DNA of 13,777 nucleotides from Bacillota bacterium (GTDB taxonomy: Bacteria > Bacillota > Clostridia > Christensenellales > Aristaeellaceae). The translations under genes and the position numbers were made by a program. Location of the stretch: positions 1-13,777 of the forward strand of contig JAEVYX010000026.1 of assembly GCA_023392515.1 (NCBI GenBank), written 5' to 3'. Under the pieces are notes generated by a model. It had not been told where the DNA came from and did not search any database. It worked only from the letters and a program-made list of their open reading frames with translations. Every line of letters starts with the position of its first letter. Within the stretch, counting starts at the first letter, position 1. This document shows positions 1 to 8,563 of the stretch, piece by piece.

Positions 1-641
1 GCGGCCCTTTTCGCACATGGGTAAGGGAAGACATCCTCCGCGCCACTCCGCAGCAGGCCTTGCGCCATCCCAATTGGCAGATGGGGCGCAAGATCACCAT
101 TGATTCTGCTTCCATGTTCAACAAGGCACTTGAGATTATCGAGGCCAGGTGGCTTTTTGATATGCCGGCCGAGAAAATACAGGTTGTGGTGCATCCCCAA
201 AGCATACTCCATTCCGCTGTGGTCTTTGCGGATGGGGCGGTAATCGGACAAATGGGTACACCGGATATGCGCCTGCCAATCCTCTACGCCATGGCGTACC
301 CGCAAAGGCTTCCTACCGGCGGCGCCCCCCTTGATCTATTTCAAGCGTCGCAGCTCACCTTTGAACAACCGGATGATACACGGTTTCCATCCCTCTCCAT
401 GGCGGGGGAATGCCTCCGGGCAGGCGGGGCTGCCTGCTGCATCTTGAACGCCGCAAACGAGGTGGCCGTGGAAGCATTCCTGGATGGGCGCATTCCCTTT
501 GGCGGAATTTTTGATTTGGTGGCGCAAACCCTTGACCGGATGGGCCCTGGAGATGCCGGTACCCTGGAGGCGGTTTTCCAGGCGGATCAGGATGCCCGCC
601 GGGTAGCCCGGAATGTTTTGAACTGCTTGAAAGGAGCATAG
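1..641 (+). CDS. dxr: 1-deoxy-D-xylulose 5-phosphate reductoisomerase (Dxr/IspC), 5'-truncated by window edge
   Basis: The enzyme performs the NADPH- and metal-dependent rearrangement and reduction of DXP to MEP, the committed step of the MEP isoprenoid pathway, in the cytosol. The open frame runs from base 3 to the TAG at 639-641 and gives 212 residues, roughly the C-terminal half of the ~390-residue family. The first visible residues, GPFR, belong to the conserved substrate-loop motif. They are followed by NWxMGxKITIDSA and the catalytic helix MFNKALE (residues 38-44 of the visible part), whose Asn, Lys and Glu correspond to substrate and metal ligands known in the family. HPQSIxHS and the C-terminal helical domain (AANEVAVEAFL) are intact. 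The TTG at base 60 is internal and not a start, because homology continues upstream of it. The stop lies 1 nt before rseP, so the two genes are surely co-transcribed. Confidence 0.96.
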   Translation, partial: GPFRTWVREDILRATPQQALRHPNWQMGRKITIDSASMFNKALEIIEARWLFDMPAEKIQVVVHPQSILHSAVVFADGAVIGQMGTPDMRLPILYAMAYPQRLPTGGAPLDLFQASQLTFEQPDDTRFPSLSMAGECLRAGGAACCILNAANEVAVEAFLDGRIPFGGIFDLVAQTLDRMGPGDAGTLEAVFQADQDARRVARNVLNCLKGA

Positions 642-642
642 C

Positions 643-1713
643 ATGACCATACTTTCCATTCTCGCCGCAATCCTGCTGCTTGGAATTTTGGTTACCATCC
701 ATGAGTTTGGACATTTTATTGCCGCCCGCTTAACGGGCATTCTGGTGCAGCAGTTTTCTGTGGGCTTTGGTCCAAAACTGGTTGGCTGGAAAAGTAAAAA
801 GTATGAAACGGAATTTATGATCCGCGGGATTCCGCTGGGCGGCTATTGCATGTTTTATGGGGAGGATGACGCCCAAGGAAAGCATGTGGATGATCCCCGG
901 GCTTACAACCGGCAAAGCGTATGGAAGCGCATGTTTTCGGTTCTCATGGGGCCGCTGATGAACTTTGTGCTGGCCTTTGTGGTGGCGGTATTCTTTTTCC
1001 TGTTAGGCGGCGTGTATGAAGCCGTTTCTGTTGTGGAAAATGTGGAGCCGAGCAGCCCGGCGGCGCAAGCCGGGCTCATGCCGGGGGATGTTTTGTATAA
1101 CGTGCAGGGCCAGGAAACCGAACAGTCGGCGGGAGATGCGCTCATTGCCGCGGCAAGCGCCTACCGGGAGGGGGATGATCCCCTGCAAATCCAGGTGGAT
1201 CGCAAGGGAGATATTCAGACACTGCTGATTAAGCCTTTTTTTGACCAGGTGGAGAACCGGTACAGAATCGGCGTATCCATCAGCCTTACCGCCGGCGATA
1301 AAACCGTTCCCGTGTCCTTCCCGGATGCGGTGCGGTATGGATACAAAAACTGCGTAAGCGCAGGCACAATCATTTTGGGCGGGCTGAAAAACCTGGTATT
1401 TAAAGGGGAAGGCCTGGAAAATTCCGCGGGCCCTGTAGGAATCGTACAGGTAATTTCCCAGCAGACAAGGGAATTTGGTTTAAGGGGCTTTTTCAATCTG
1501 CTGATTGTGTTTTCCATTAACCTGGGTTTGATTAATCTTTTGCCCATTCCGGGCCTGGATGGCAGCCGCTTTTTGTTCATGCTGGTGGAGGCTGTTCGCC
1601 GCAAGCCCATCAACCAAAGGGCTGAAGCCATGGTTCATTTTGCAGGATACGTGCTGCTGTTGGGCATCATGATTTTTTTCACCTATCAGGATGTATTAAG
1701 GCTTTTGCAATAG
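643..1713 (+). CDS. rseP: RseP/RasP-family site-2 zinc metalloprotease (M50B)
   Basis: This is a 356-residue intramembrane protease of the site-2 family. In Firmicutes its relatives (RasP) cut anti-sigma factors and remnant signal peptides inside the membrane. The HExxH zinc motif is at residues 20-24 (HEFGH) in the first membrane helix, and the third-ligand motif NLLPIPGLDG is at 298-307 in a late membrane helix. A PDZ-like domain covers about 128-200, with SPAAQAGLMPGD as its carboxylate-binding loop. Other hydrophobic segments lie near 100-122 and 332-347. The length is normal for the Gram-positive single-PDZ form. The ATG at 643 is preceded by AAGGAG (631-636) lying within the end of dxr, at 6-nt spacing. 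The place between dxr and ispG is common in Clostridia. Substrates cannot be read from the sequence. Confidence 0.95.
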   Translation: MTILSILAAILLLGILVTIHEFGHFIAARLTGILVQQFSVGFGPKLVGWKSKKYETEFMIRGIPLGGYCMFYGEDDAQGKHVDDPRAYNRQSVWKRMFSVLMGPLMNFVLAFVVAVFFFLLGGVYEAVSVVENVEPSSPAAQAGLMPGDVLYNVQGQETEQSAGDALIAAASAYREGDDPLQIQVDRKGDIQTLLIKPFFDQVENRYRIGVSISLTAGDKTVPVSFPDAVRYGYKNCVSAGTIILGGLKNLVFKGEGLENSAGPVGIVQVISQQTREFGLRGFFNLLIVFSINLGLINLLPIPGLDGSRFLFMLVEAVRRKPINQRAEAMVHFAGYVLLLGIMIFFTYQDVLRLLQ

Positions 1714-1734
1714 CGCTTCATTGGAGGAACATAC

Positions 1735-2799
1735 ATGCATCATACAAGACAGGTTCGAGTGGGCGCTCTGACATTGGGAGGAGGCGCTCCCGTTTGGGTG
1801 CAGTCCATGACCAATACGGATACCAGGGATGCGGATGCAACGCTCAAGCAGATTCGGGAACTGGCTGAGGCGGGCTGCGACATCGTGCGGGTTTCCGTGT
1901 ACGACATGGACTGCGCCAAAGCGGTGCGTACCTTGGTGGACCAAAGCCCCGTGCCGTTGGTGGCAGATATTCATTTTGACCATACGCTGGCCATTCAGGC
2001 CGCGGAAAACGGTATTCACAAACTGCGCATCAATCCCGGCAATATCGGCGGGGAAGCAAATGTGGCGGAATTGGCGGATTGCGCGAAAATACATCATATC
2101 CCCATCCGCATCGGGGTAAACAGCGGCTCCATTGAAAAGGACATTTTGACGAGGGATGGCGGCGTTACCCCCCGGGGCATGGTGGACAGTGCACTGCGCC
2201 ATGCCCGTATGCTGGAAAAGCAGGGGTTTGAGGACATTGTGCTTTCCCTGAAAGCCAGCGATGTGCGCATGACGGTGGCAGCTTATGAACTGGCGGCCAA
2301 GCTTTGCGATTACCCCCTTCATGTGGGGGTTACCGAGGCGGGCCTACCCGGCCGTGGAACGGTCAAGTCGGCCATCGGAATCGGTGCATTGCTGCTAAAC
2401 GGGATCGGTGACACCATCCGGGTATCCCTCACCGGATCGCCCATTCCGGAGGCTCAGGCAGCCTGGGATATTTTAAAAGCGCTGGATTTGCGTCAATCCG
2501 GTGTGCAGATCATTTCCTGCCCCACCTGCGGCCGCACAGGGATCGATGTAGCTCAGATAGCGGCACGGGTGGAAACAGAGCTGAAGGACATACGCGTCCC
2601 TCTTAAAGTGGCAGTAATGGGGTGTGTGGTCAACGGCCCGGGAGAGGCTAGGGAAGCGGATGTAGGCATCGCTGGGGGGAAAAACAGCGGCGCTTTGTTT
2701 GTGAAAGACCAGCCTGTCCGCCGGGTGGAAGGAGACTTGGCAAAAATCCTGATCGACGCGGTTCGGGAAGAAGCGTCCCGGAGGGAGGAGAGGGGGTAA
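1735..2799 (+). CDS. ispG: 4-hydroxy-3-methylbut-2-en-1-yl diphosphate synthase (IspG/GcpE)
   Basis: IspG is the [4Fe-4S] enzyme of the penultimate MEP-pathway step. It reductively opens methylerythritol cyclodiphosphate to HMBPP, using flavodoxin or ferredoxin as electron donor. The 354-residue product has the N-terminal TIM-barrel region with VQSMTNTDT (22-30), GCDIVRVSV (47-55) and KLRINPGNIG (96-105). The C-terminal cluster domain has C262 and C265 (SCPTCGRTG), C297 and E304 (GCVVNGPGEA), which line up with the Fe-S ligands known in the family. Nothing is missing, and the length matches the short bacterial form. A GGAGG at 1723-1727, 7 nt before the ATG, sets the start. The gene sits 21 nt after rseP and 3 nt before polC, in one operon. 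Confidence 0.97.
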   Translation: MHHTRQVRVGALTLGGGAPVWVQSMTNTDTRDADATLKQIRELAEAGCDIVRVSVYDMDCAKAVRTLVDQSPVPLVADIHFDHTLAIQAAENGIHKLRINPGNIGGEANVAELADCAKIHHIPIRIGVNSGSIEKDILTRDGGVTPRGMVDSALRHARMLEKQGFEDIVLSLKASDVRMTVAAYELAAKLCDYPLHVGVTEAGLPGRGTVKSAIGIGALLLNGIGDTIRVSLTGSPIPEAQAAWDILKALDLRQSGVQIISCPTCGRTGIDVAQIAARVETELKDIRVPLKVAVMGCVVNGPGEAREADVGIAGGKNSGALFVKDQPVRRVEGDLAKILIDAVREEASRREERG

Positions 2800-2802
2800 C
2801 GG

Positions 2803-5800
2803 ATGGAAACGGCACAAATGCTGGCTGCAGTGTATGAGGCCCTGCCCGAACTAACGGACAAGCTGTCCATAGAACGGATCTTATTTAAAAAAGCCGAAAA
2901 CAAAGTTTATTTTTCTTTTTTATCCGATGTACTGGTGGCAGAAAAGGCATATCTGCGTATAGAGGGCCTGCTTAAAAAAATGTATCCAGGTACAAACCTT
3001 TCCATACGTGTAGCCAGCCCGTCTCTGGCAGATGATTTTTTAAAGCATATCGGGAATTATAAGCAAGTTTTTATTGATTTTGTCACCCGTACACACCCGG
3101 CATCGGCCTCCTGGCTGTCCGATTTGGACTGGGAAGTACAGGATGGCCGGATTGTATTGACGTTCCCCGACGAGTTCGCCCTGCGGTTTATGCAGAAGGG
3201 GGATGTGTCGGAACAGCTGAAACAGGCGGTATGGGATATATTCAGGCTCCGCGCACCGGTGGAAATGCGGGTGCGTGGGAATCAGGAGGCCCGGCTGGAA
3301 GCGCTGCGCAAAGAACGGGAACAGGAACTGGTGGCTGCCCAGAAGGCAACACAGAAGGCGCCTGAGCAAGGGGCTGTGCAGAACAAACCGGACAAACGCC
3401 CCCCGGAAACAAACGGTGAAAGAAAAGCACCGCGGCCTCAAAGCTCAGAAAAAGAATCGGGATCGGCCCAAAAACCCATTAAAGGCCGGGGTATAGCAGA
3501 CCCTTCTGTGCCGATCCTGGAATTAACGGGAGATACAGGGTTGATAACCGTTCAGGGAGATGTGGCCAAGGTCGAGCAAAAGGAACTCAAGGGCGGCGAA
3601 ATGCTGCTGCTTACCTTTGTATTGACCGACTATACCTCTTCGGTGCTGTGCAAGCTGTTCTTCCGCTATCGCAACAAATTCCTGCGCAAGGGGGAAGAGG
3701 AATCCGCGCCCCCCATCACCCAGGAAGAGCGGCAGGCTGTATTGGATGTGGCCGCAAAGATCAAGGTTGGCATGTGTCTGAAGGTGCGGGGAGAATGCCT
3801 TTACGATAACTTTGCCCGGGAGCCCACCATCAGCGTACGCGATATTGTTCCTATGGAAAAACAGGAGCGCCAGGATATAGCCCCCGAAAAGCGGGTAGAG
3901 CTGCACATGCACACCCAGATGAGTACGATGGATGCCACCTCTGCCGCGCCGGATTTGATTGCGCGGGCGGCCAAATGGGGTCATCCGGCGGTAGCCATCA
4001 CCGACCATGGGGTGGTGCAGGCGTTTCCGTCTGCATTCTCCGCGGCAAAAAAGAATAATATCAAGCTTATACCCGGCATGGAAGCCTATTTGACCGATGA
4101 GGCGCAAATTGTAACGGATGCCGATAATCGTTCCTTTATATCCCCTATTGTGGTGCTGGACTTTGAAACCACAGGCCTGGATACGAGCCGGGAGCGGATT
4201 ATTGAGGTGGGTGCGGTCAAACTGCTTGAGGGAAGCGTAGTGGATTCCTTTGGCACACTGGTGAACCCGGGCATACCCTTAAAGCCCAAGATTACCGAGA
4301 TCACCGGCATTACGGATATGATGCTCCGGGATCAGCCCACAGCGGAAACTGTTTTGCCCCAACTAATGAATTTTATTGGCGATTGTGCTGTAGCCGCCCA
4401 TAACGCCAGCTTTGACATGGGCATGCTGCGCAGCGAGCTCAAACGACTGGGTAAAAGCTATTCTGGCCCGCAAATTGATACATTGACCTTTGCAAGGAAG
4501 CTGTATCCCCAACTAAAAAGCCATAGGCTGTCCGCCGTATGCAAGGCTTTGGGTGTTTCCTTGAAGGATGCGCACCGCGCGGTGAACGATGCCGCCGCCA
4601 CTGCCCAATGCCTGGCGCGGATGATGGAGGCGGCCCGGGAAAAAGGGGCAACCCGGCTGGACGAACTCAATAATCTCGTACAGGGCGGAGCAATTGGCGA
4701 AAGCTATCATGCGGTTTTGCTGGCTACCACCCAGAAGGGTATGGAAAACCTGAACCGGCTGGTGTCCATCAGCCACCTGCAGTATTTCCGCCGCAGGCCC
4801 CATGTGCCGCGCAAGATTCTGCAGCAGCACCGGGAAGGCTTGCTTGTTGGGTCCGGGTGCGTGGATGGGGAATTGTTCCGGGCCATTCTTCAGGGCGCAC
4901 CGGAGGAAGAGCTGCGAAAAACCGCCAGGTTTTATGATTATTTGGAGATTCAGCCTGTAGGCAACAACGGCTTTTTGCTGCGGGAAGAACGGGTGCAGGG
5001 CGAGGAAGAGCTTCGGGATTATAACCGGAAAATTGTAGCCTTGGGGGAAAAGCTTGGTATTCCGGTGGTGGCTACGGGAGATGTACATTTTCTGGACCCC
5101 CAAGATGCCATTTACCGTGCGATTCTTCAGGCAGGTCTGGAGTATAAGGACTGCGATGAGCAGCCCCCGCTGTATTTAAAAACCACCCAGGAAATGCTGG
5201 AGGAATTCTCCTACCTGGGCGAGGCGAAATGCCGGGAGGTTGTAATTGAAAACCCGCAAAAAATTGCGGGCAAGGTGGAGGATATCCGCCTGTTCCCCAA
5301 GCATCCCAAGGGAGAGGATACTTTTCAGCCCTTCTGGGAGGATGCGGCGGACAATATTCAAAACATGGCCTGGGGGACTGCTAGGGAGTGGTACGGGGAT
5401 GAACTGCCGGAGCTGATTCAAAAACGCCTGGAAAAGGAACTGGGGTCCATTATCGGCTATGGCTTTGCCACGCTGTACAACATCGCCCAGAAGCTGGTGA
5501 GCAAGTCCCTTTCCGACGGCTACCTGGTTGGCTCCCGTGGATCGGTAGGCTCTTCCTTCGTGGCGACCATGTGCGGCATTACCGAGGTAAACCCTCTGCC
5601 GCCCCATTACCGCTGCGCCCATTGCAGGCAAGGCTTCTTTGATGTTGAAAAAGAGCGGTACAAAGTAGGGGTCGACCTGCCGGACCGGGATTGTCCCTTG
5701 TGCGGGCGCAAGCTCATCAAGGATGGCTATGATATCCCCTTTGAAGTCTTTCTGGGTTTTAAGGGTGACAAGGTGCCCGATATCGATTTGAACTTCTCCG

Positions 5801-7203
5801 GCGAATATCAGTCAAAAGCCCATGCCTATGTGGAAACGCTGTTCGGCAAGGGCCATGTTTTCCGCGCAGGTACGATTTCCGCACTGGCTGAAAAGACTGC
5901 CTACGGGTACGTTTTAAAATATCTGGAAGAACGGAATATCCAGGCCGGCAATGCGGAAAAAGAGCGGCTGGTAGCCGGCTGCGTGGGAGTCAAGCGCACC
6001 ACAGGCCAGCATCCCGGCGGCATGGTTGTACTGCCCAAGGAATATGAAATCTATCAGTTTACCGCCATCCAGCACCCGGCGGACGATCTGGAGAGCGGCA
6101 CTGTTACCACCCATTACGACTTTAACTCCATGCATGACATTCTGGTCAAACTGGATATTCTGGGCCATGATGATCCTACCATGATCCACTTATTGGAGGA
6201 ATTGACCGGCGTTCCTTATAAGGATATTCCATTGGATGACAAAGGGGTGATGTCCCTTTTCCATGGTCCGGAATCATTGGGCGTGACGGTGGAGGATATC
6301 GACTGCAACACCGGAACCCTGGGCATTCCGGAGTTTGGCACCGGCTTTGTGCGCCAGATGTTGGATGACACAAGGCCTTCCACCATGGAAGAATTGATCC
6401 GGCTGTCAGGGCTGAGCCATGGCACAGACGTTTGGCTGGGCAACGCCAAGGACCTTATTACCTCCGGAACCGCGACGCTGTCACAGTGTATCTGCACCCG
6501 TGACGATATCATGAACTATTTGATCAGCAAGGGTGTCGAAAGCAAAATGGCTTTTGACACCATGGAAAGCGTGCGTAAGGGCAGAGGGTTGAAGCCTGAA
6601 ATGGAACAGGCTATGCATGATGCCAGCGTACCGGAATGGTTTGTGGACAGCTGCAAAAAGATCAAATACATGTTCCCCAAGGGCCATGCGGTGGCGTATG
6701 TAACAATGGCGCTTCGGGTTGGCTGGTATAAGGTGCACCGGCCTCTGGCCTATTATGCCGCATACTTCACCGTCCGGGGCGACGGTTTTGATGCCGCCCG
6801 GATGCTGCTTGATCCTTCGGTAATTAAAGGCATCCTGAAAAACTATCAGCAGCAGGAGCAAAAGATAACCGCCAAAGAAAAAGACGAGATTACCGCTCTG
6901 GAATTGGTGCTGGAAATGCACATGCGGGGCTTTGCCTTTTTGCCTGCGGACCTTTACAAAAGCGATACCCGCCGTTTTCTTATGGAGGATGGAAAGCTTA
7001 GAGTGCCCTTCATTTCCCTGGGCGGACTGGGGGAGGCGGCTGCGGAAGCCATCGTCCGGGAACGGACTACGCCTTTCTTGTCCATTGAGGACTTGAAGAA
7101 CAGAGCGAAGCTCTCCAGCGCCGTGATCGACTTGCTGCGCACCCATGGCTGCCTGAACGGCCTTTCCGAAACCAGCCAGCTGACGCTGTTCAGCTTTCTA
7201 TAA
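2803..7203 (+). CDS. polC: DNA polymerase III alpha subunit, PolC type (with built-in 3'-5' exonuclease)
   Basis: PolC is the replicative DNA polymerase of low-GC Gram-positives. The 1466 residues show the standard PolC layout. There is an N-terminal domain (about 1-155), a charged low-complexity linker (about 160-235), and an OB-fold domain (about 238-350). A PHP domain starts at 366 (HMH 368-370, TDHG 400-403) and is split by a DEDDh exonuclease (DFE 453-455, HNASFD 533-538, H591/D596). PHP resumes at about 632 with GDVHF (759-763). The polymerase core carries a zinc-binding C938/C941...C964/C967, palm aspartates D993 and D995 (PDIDLNF), and a third at D1118 (KLDILG). The C-terminal QLTLF (1459-1463) fits a beta-clamp-binding motif. 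All proofreading and PHP metal ligands that I can place are present. The start is 3 nt after ispG behind a purine-rich GAGGAGAGGGGG; translational coupling is likely. Confidence 0.98.
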   Translation: METAQMLAAVYEALPELTDKLSIERILFKKAENKVYFSFLSDVLVAEKAYLRIEGLLKKMYPGTNLSIRVASPSLADDFLKHIGNYKQVFIDFVTRTHPASASWLSDLDWEVQDGRIVLTFPDEFALRFMQKGDVSEQLKQAVWDIFRLRAPVEMRVRGNQEARLEALRKEREQELVAAQKATQKAPEQGAVQNKPDKRPPETNGERKAPRPQSSEKESGSAQKPIKGRGIADPSVPILELTGDTGLITVQGDVAKVEQKELKGGEMLLLTFVLTDYTSSVLCKLFFRYRNKFLRKGEEESAPPITQEERQAVLDVAAKIKVGMCLKVRGECLYDNFAREPTISVRDIVPMEKQERQDIAPEKRVELHMHTQMSTMDATSAAPDLIARAAKWGHPAVAITDHGVVQAFPSAFSAAKKNNIKLIPGMEAYLTDEAQIVTDADNRSFISPIVVLDFETTGLDTSRERIIEVGAVKLLEGSVVDSFGTLVNPGIPLKPKITEITGITDMMLRDQPTAETVLPQLMNFIGDCAVAAHNASFDMGMLRSELKRLGKSYSGPQIDTLTFARKLYPQLKSHRLSAVCKALGVSLKDAHRAVNDAAATAQCLARMMEAAREKGATRLDELNNLVQGGAIGESYHAVLLATTQKGMENLNRLVSISHLQYFRRRPHVPRKILQQHREGLLVGSGCVDGELFRAILQGAPEEELRKTARFYDYLEIQPVGNNGFLLREERVQGEEELRDYNRKIVALGEKLGIPVVATGDVHFLDPQDAIYRAILQAGLEYKDCDEQPPLYLKTTQEMLEEFSYLGEAKCREVVIENPQKIAGKVEDIRLFPKHPKGEDTFQPFWEDAADNIQNMAWGTAREWYGDELPELIQKRLEKELGSIIGYGFATLYNIAQKLVSKSLSDGYLVGSRGSVGSSFVATMCGITEVNPLPPHYRCAHCRQGFFDVEKERYKVGVDLPDRDCPLCGRKLIKDGYDIPFEVFLGFKGDKVPDIDLNFSGEYQSKAHAYVETLFGKGHVFRAGTISALAEKTAYGYVLKYLEERNIQAGNAEKERLVAGCVGVKRTTGQHPGGMVVLPKEYEIYQFTAIQHPADDLESGTVTTHYDFNSMHDILVKLDILGHDDPTMIHLLEELTGVPYKDIPLDDKGVMSLFHGPESLGVTVEDIDCNTGTLGIPEFGTGFVRQMLDDTRPSTMEELIRLSGLSHGTDVWLGNAKDLITSGTATLSQCICTRDDIMNYLISKGVESKMAFDTMESVRKGRGLKPEMEQAMHDASVPEWFVDSCKKIKYMFPKGHAVAYVTMALRVGWYKVHRPLAYYAAYFTVRGDGFDAARMLLDPSVIKGILKNYQQQEQKITAKEKDEITALELVLEMHMRGFAFLPADLYKSDTRRFLMEDGKLRVPFISLGGLGEAAAEAIVRERTTPFLSIEDLKNRAKLSSAVIDLLRTHGCLNGLSETSQLTLFSFL

Positions 7204-7207
7204 AAAA

Positions 7208-7365
7208 GAGACGATTGGGGGGCCTACCCCCTAATCCCCCCGCTTAAGGGATTGCTCCCTTAAGAATTCCTATCTTTTGCTGCGCTATGCGCAGCAAAAA
7301 AGGGATTCCAAAGGGCATTATGCCCTTTGGTCGGGAGTTTGGGGGCTGAAAGCCTCCATCGTCTT
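7208..7365. repeat. Compact multi-hairpin inverted-repeat element between convergent genes
   Basis: About 158 nt made almost wholly of inverted repeats. The outer closing stem is AGACGAT 7209-7215 with ATCGTCT 7358-7364. Inside it, in order, are five hairpins. (1) GGGGG/CCCCC at 7217-7221 and 7227-7231. (2) CTTAAGGGA 7243-7251 with TCCCTTAAG 7256-7264, 9 bp with a 4-nt loop. (3) TTTTGCTGCGC 7275-7285 with GCGCAGCAAAA 7289-7299, 11 bp with a 3-nt loop; 7265-7270 pairs with 7302-7307 (one G-U) below a small internal loop. (4) CCAAAGGGCA 7308-7317 with TGCCCTTTGG 7321-7330, 10 bp. (5) GGGGGCT 7341-7347 with AGCCTCC 7351-7357, one G-U. It fills the gap between polC and ispDF and overlaps the ispDF stop. 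It has no coding potential. Six A at 7202-7207 give U6 on the minus-strand transcript, so it may end ispDF transcription. It may also be a dispersed MITE- or REP-like repeat; no second copy lies in this window. Confidence 0.8.
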
Positions 7366-8545
7366 ATAGTTTGGATATATTGGTTATAAGGCACACCGCT
7401 TGGGCGCTGATGCCTTTTTCTTCGCCCTCAAAGCCAAGTCCTTCGGTGGTGGTGGCTTTTATGCTGACGCAGTCCTCGGGTAAAGACAGGGCATTGGCTA
7501 CATTCTGCCGCATTTTTAGAATGTAGGGGGCAAGCTTAGGGCGCTGGGCGGCAATGGTCACATCCACATTGGAGGGAGCATATCCCCGTTCCTGCAAAAG
7601 AGCTGCGGCGTGCCTTAGCAGGATCAATGAGGATATCCCTTTGTAGTCAGGGTTGCTGTCGGGGAAATGACGGCCTATATCCCCCAGGGCAGCGGCGCCC
7701 AGCAGGGCATCTGTCAGGGCATGAAGCGCCACATCTGCGTCGCTGTGGCCCAGCAGCCCCGTTTCGTGGGGGATTTCCACGCCGCACAGGATCAGTTTCC
7801 GGCCGGAAACCAGCCGGTGTACATCATATCCGTGCCCTATACGCATCATGCTTTCCATCCTTCCCTCCCGGCGGGCCAGTATGGCCTGTGCCGCCAGCAG
7901 GTCCTCCGGTGTGGTCAGCTTCAGGTTATCCATGCTTCCCTCCACCAACTGAACACGCACACCCAGTGCCTCCACCAGCGCGGCGTCGTCTGTGGCTTGG
8001 CAGCCTGTTTTCTCCGCCTCTGTGTGGGCCTTTTGAAGCAGGCTCTTTAAAAAGCCTTGGGGCGTCTGCACCGCCCGCAGCTTGTCCCGCTCAGGGGTGG
8101 ACACCACCCGCTCCAGCCCATCCACTTCCTTTACCGTGTCCTTCAAGGGCACAGCGGCTACCCCCGTGCCATGGGCTTTCACGCTGTCTACCACCCTTAG
8201 TATGATTTCCGGAGTAACCAATGCCCGGGCGGCGTCGTGAATGAGCAGGATGCTCTCCTCCTCAGACAGCTTTTCCAACCCGTTTGTGACCGAATCCTGG
8301 CGCGTTTCTCCACCGGCAGCGAAGGCGGATACGGCTTGAAGAAGGCCGCTGCTTTTCAGCATTTCTCTGGCCTTTGGCTCTTCCTCAGGCTTTAATACCA
8401 CAACCAGCCTGGCGCAAAGGCCTTGGTAAGCCCTCACACACCGGCACAGGGCAGGCTCGCCGCCTACAGGCAAAAATACCTTGTTCAGGCATGCCTGCAT
8501 GCGCTGGCCGCTGCCTGCGGCCAAGAGAAGGACTTCGACTTCCAT
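7364..8545 (-). CDS. ispDF: Bifunctional IspD-IspF fusion (MEP cytidylyltransferase / MEcPP synthase)
   Basis: One 393-residue chain joins two MEP-pathway enzymes. The N-terminal IspD part (about 1-225) turns MEP into CDP-ME. It shows LLAAGSGQRM (7-16), NKVFLPVGG (21-29), HDAAR (103-107), TPQGF (161-165) and MDNLKLTTPEDL (205-216). The C-terminal IspF part (about 234-390) closes CDP-ME phosphate to MEcPP. It has zinc ligands D241, H243 (GHGYDVHR) and H275, GHSDAD (266-271), GDIGRHFPD (288-296) and TEGLGFEGEEKGI (367-379). The linker is only about ten residues. Both active sites look intact. The kinase IspE, which acts between the two steps, is not here. The ATG is preceded by GGAAAGGAAG. The gene starts 18 nt after rqcP and is probably translated from the same mRNA. 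Its stop codon touches the hairpin element at 7208-7365. Confidence 0.96.
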   Translation of the reverse strand: MEVEVLLLAAGSGQRMQACLNKVFLPVGGEPALCRCVRAYQGLCARLVVVLKPEEEPKAREMLKSSGLLQAVSAFAAGGETRQDSVTNGLEKLSEEESILLIHDAARALVTPEIILRVVDSVKAHGTGVAAVPLKDTVKEVDGLERVVSTPERDKLRAVQTPQGFLKSLLQKAHTEAEKTGCQATDDAALVEALGVRVQLVEGSMDNLKLTTPEDLLAAQAILARREGRMESMMRIGHGYDVHRLVSGRKLILCGVEIPHETGLLGHSDADVALHALTDALLGAAALGDIGRHFPDSNPDYKGISSLILLRHAAALLQERGYAPSNVDVTIAAQRPKLAPYILKMRQNVANALSLPEDCVSIKATTTEGLGFEGEEKGISAQAVCLITNISKL

Positions 8546-8563
8546 GGTGCTTCCTTTCCAACC

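Noticed and set aside
60..641. TTG at base 60 as the start of a short dxr
   Set aside because: The frame continues to the window edge with Dxr homology (GPFRTW...), so the gene is cut by the window and not truncated.
3255..3510. Charged, low-complexity stretch in polC as a possible insertion or frameshift
   Set aside because: It lies at the usual linker between the PolC N-terminal domain and OB domain, the frame is intact, and the total length is near normal for PolC.
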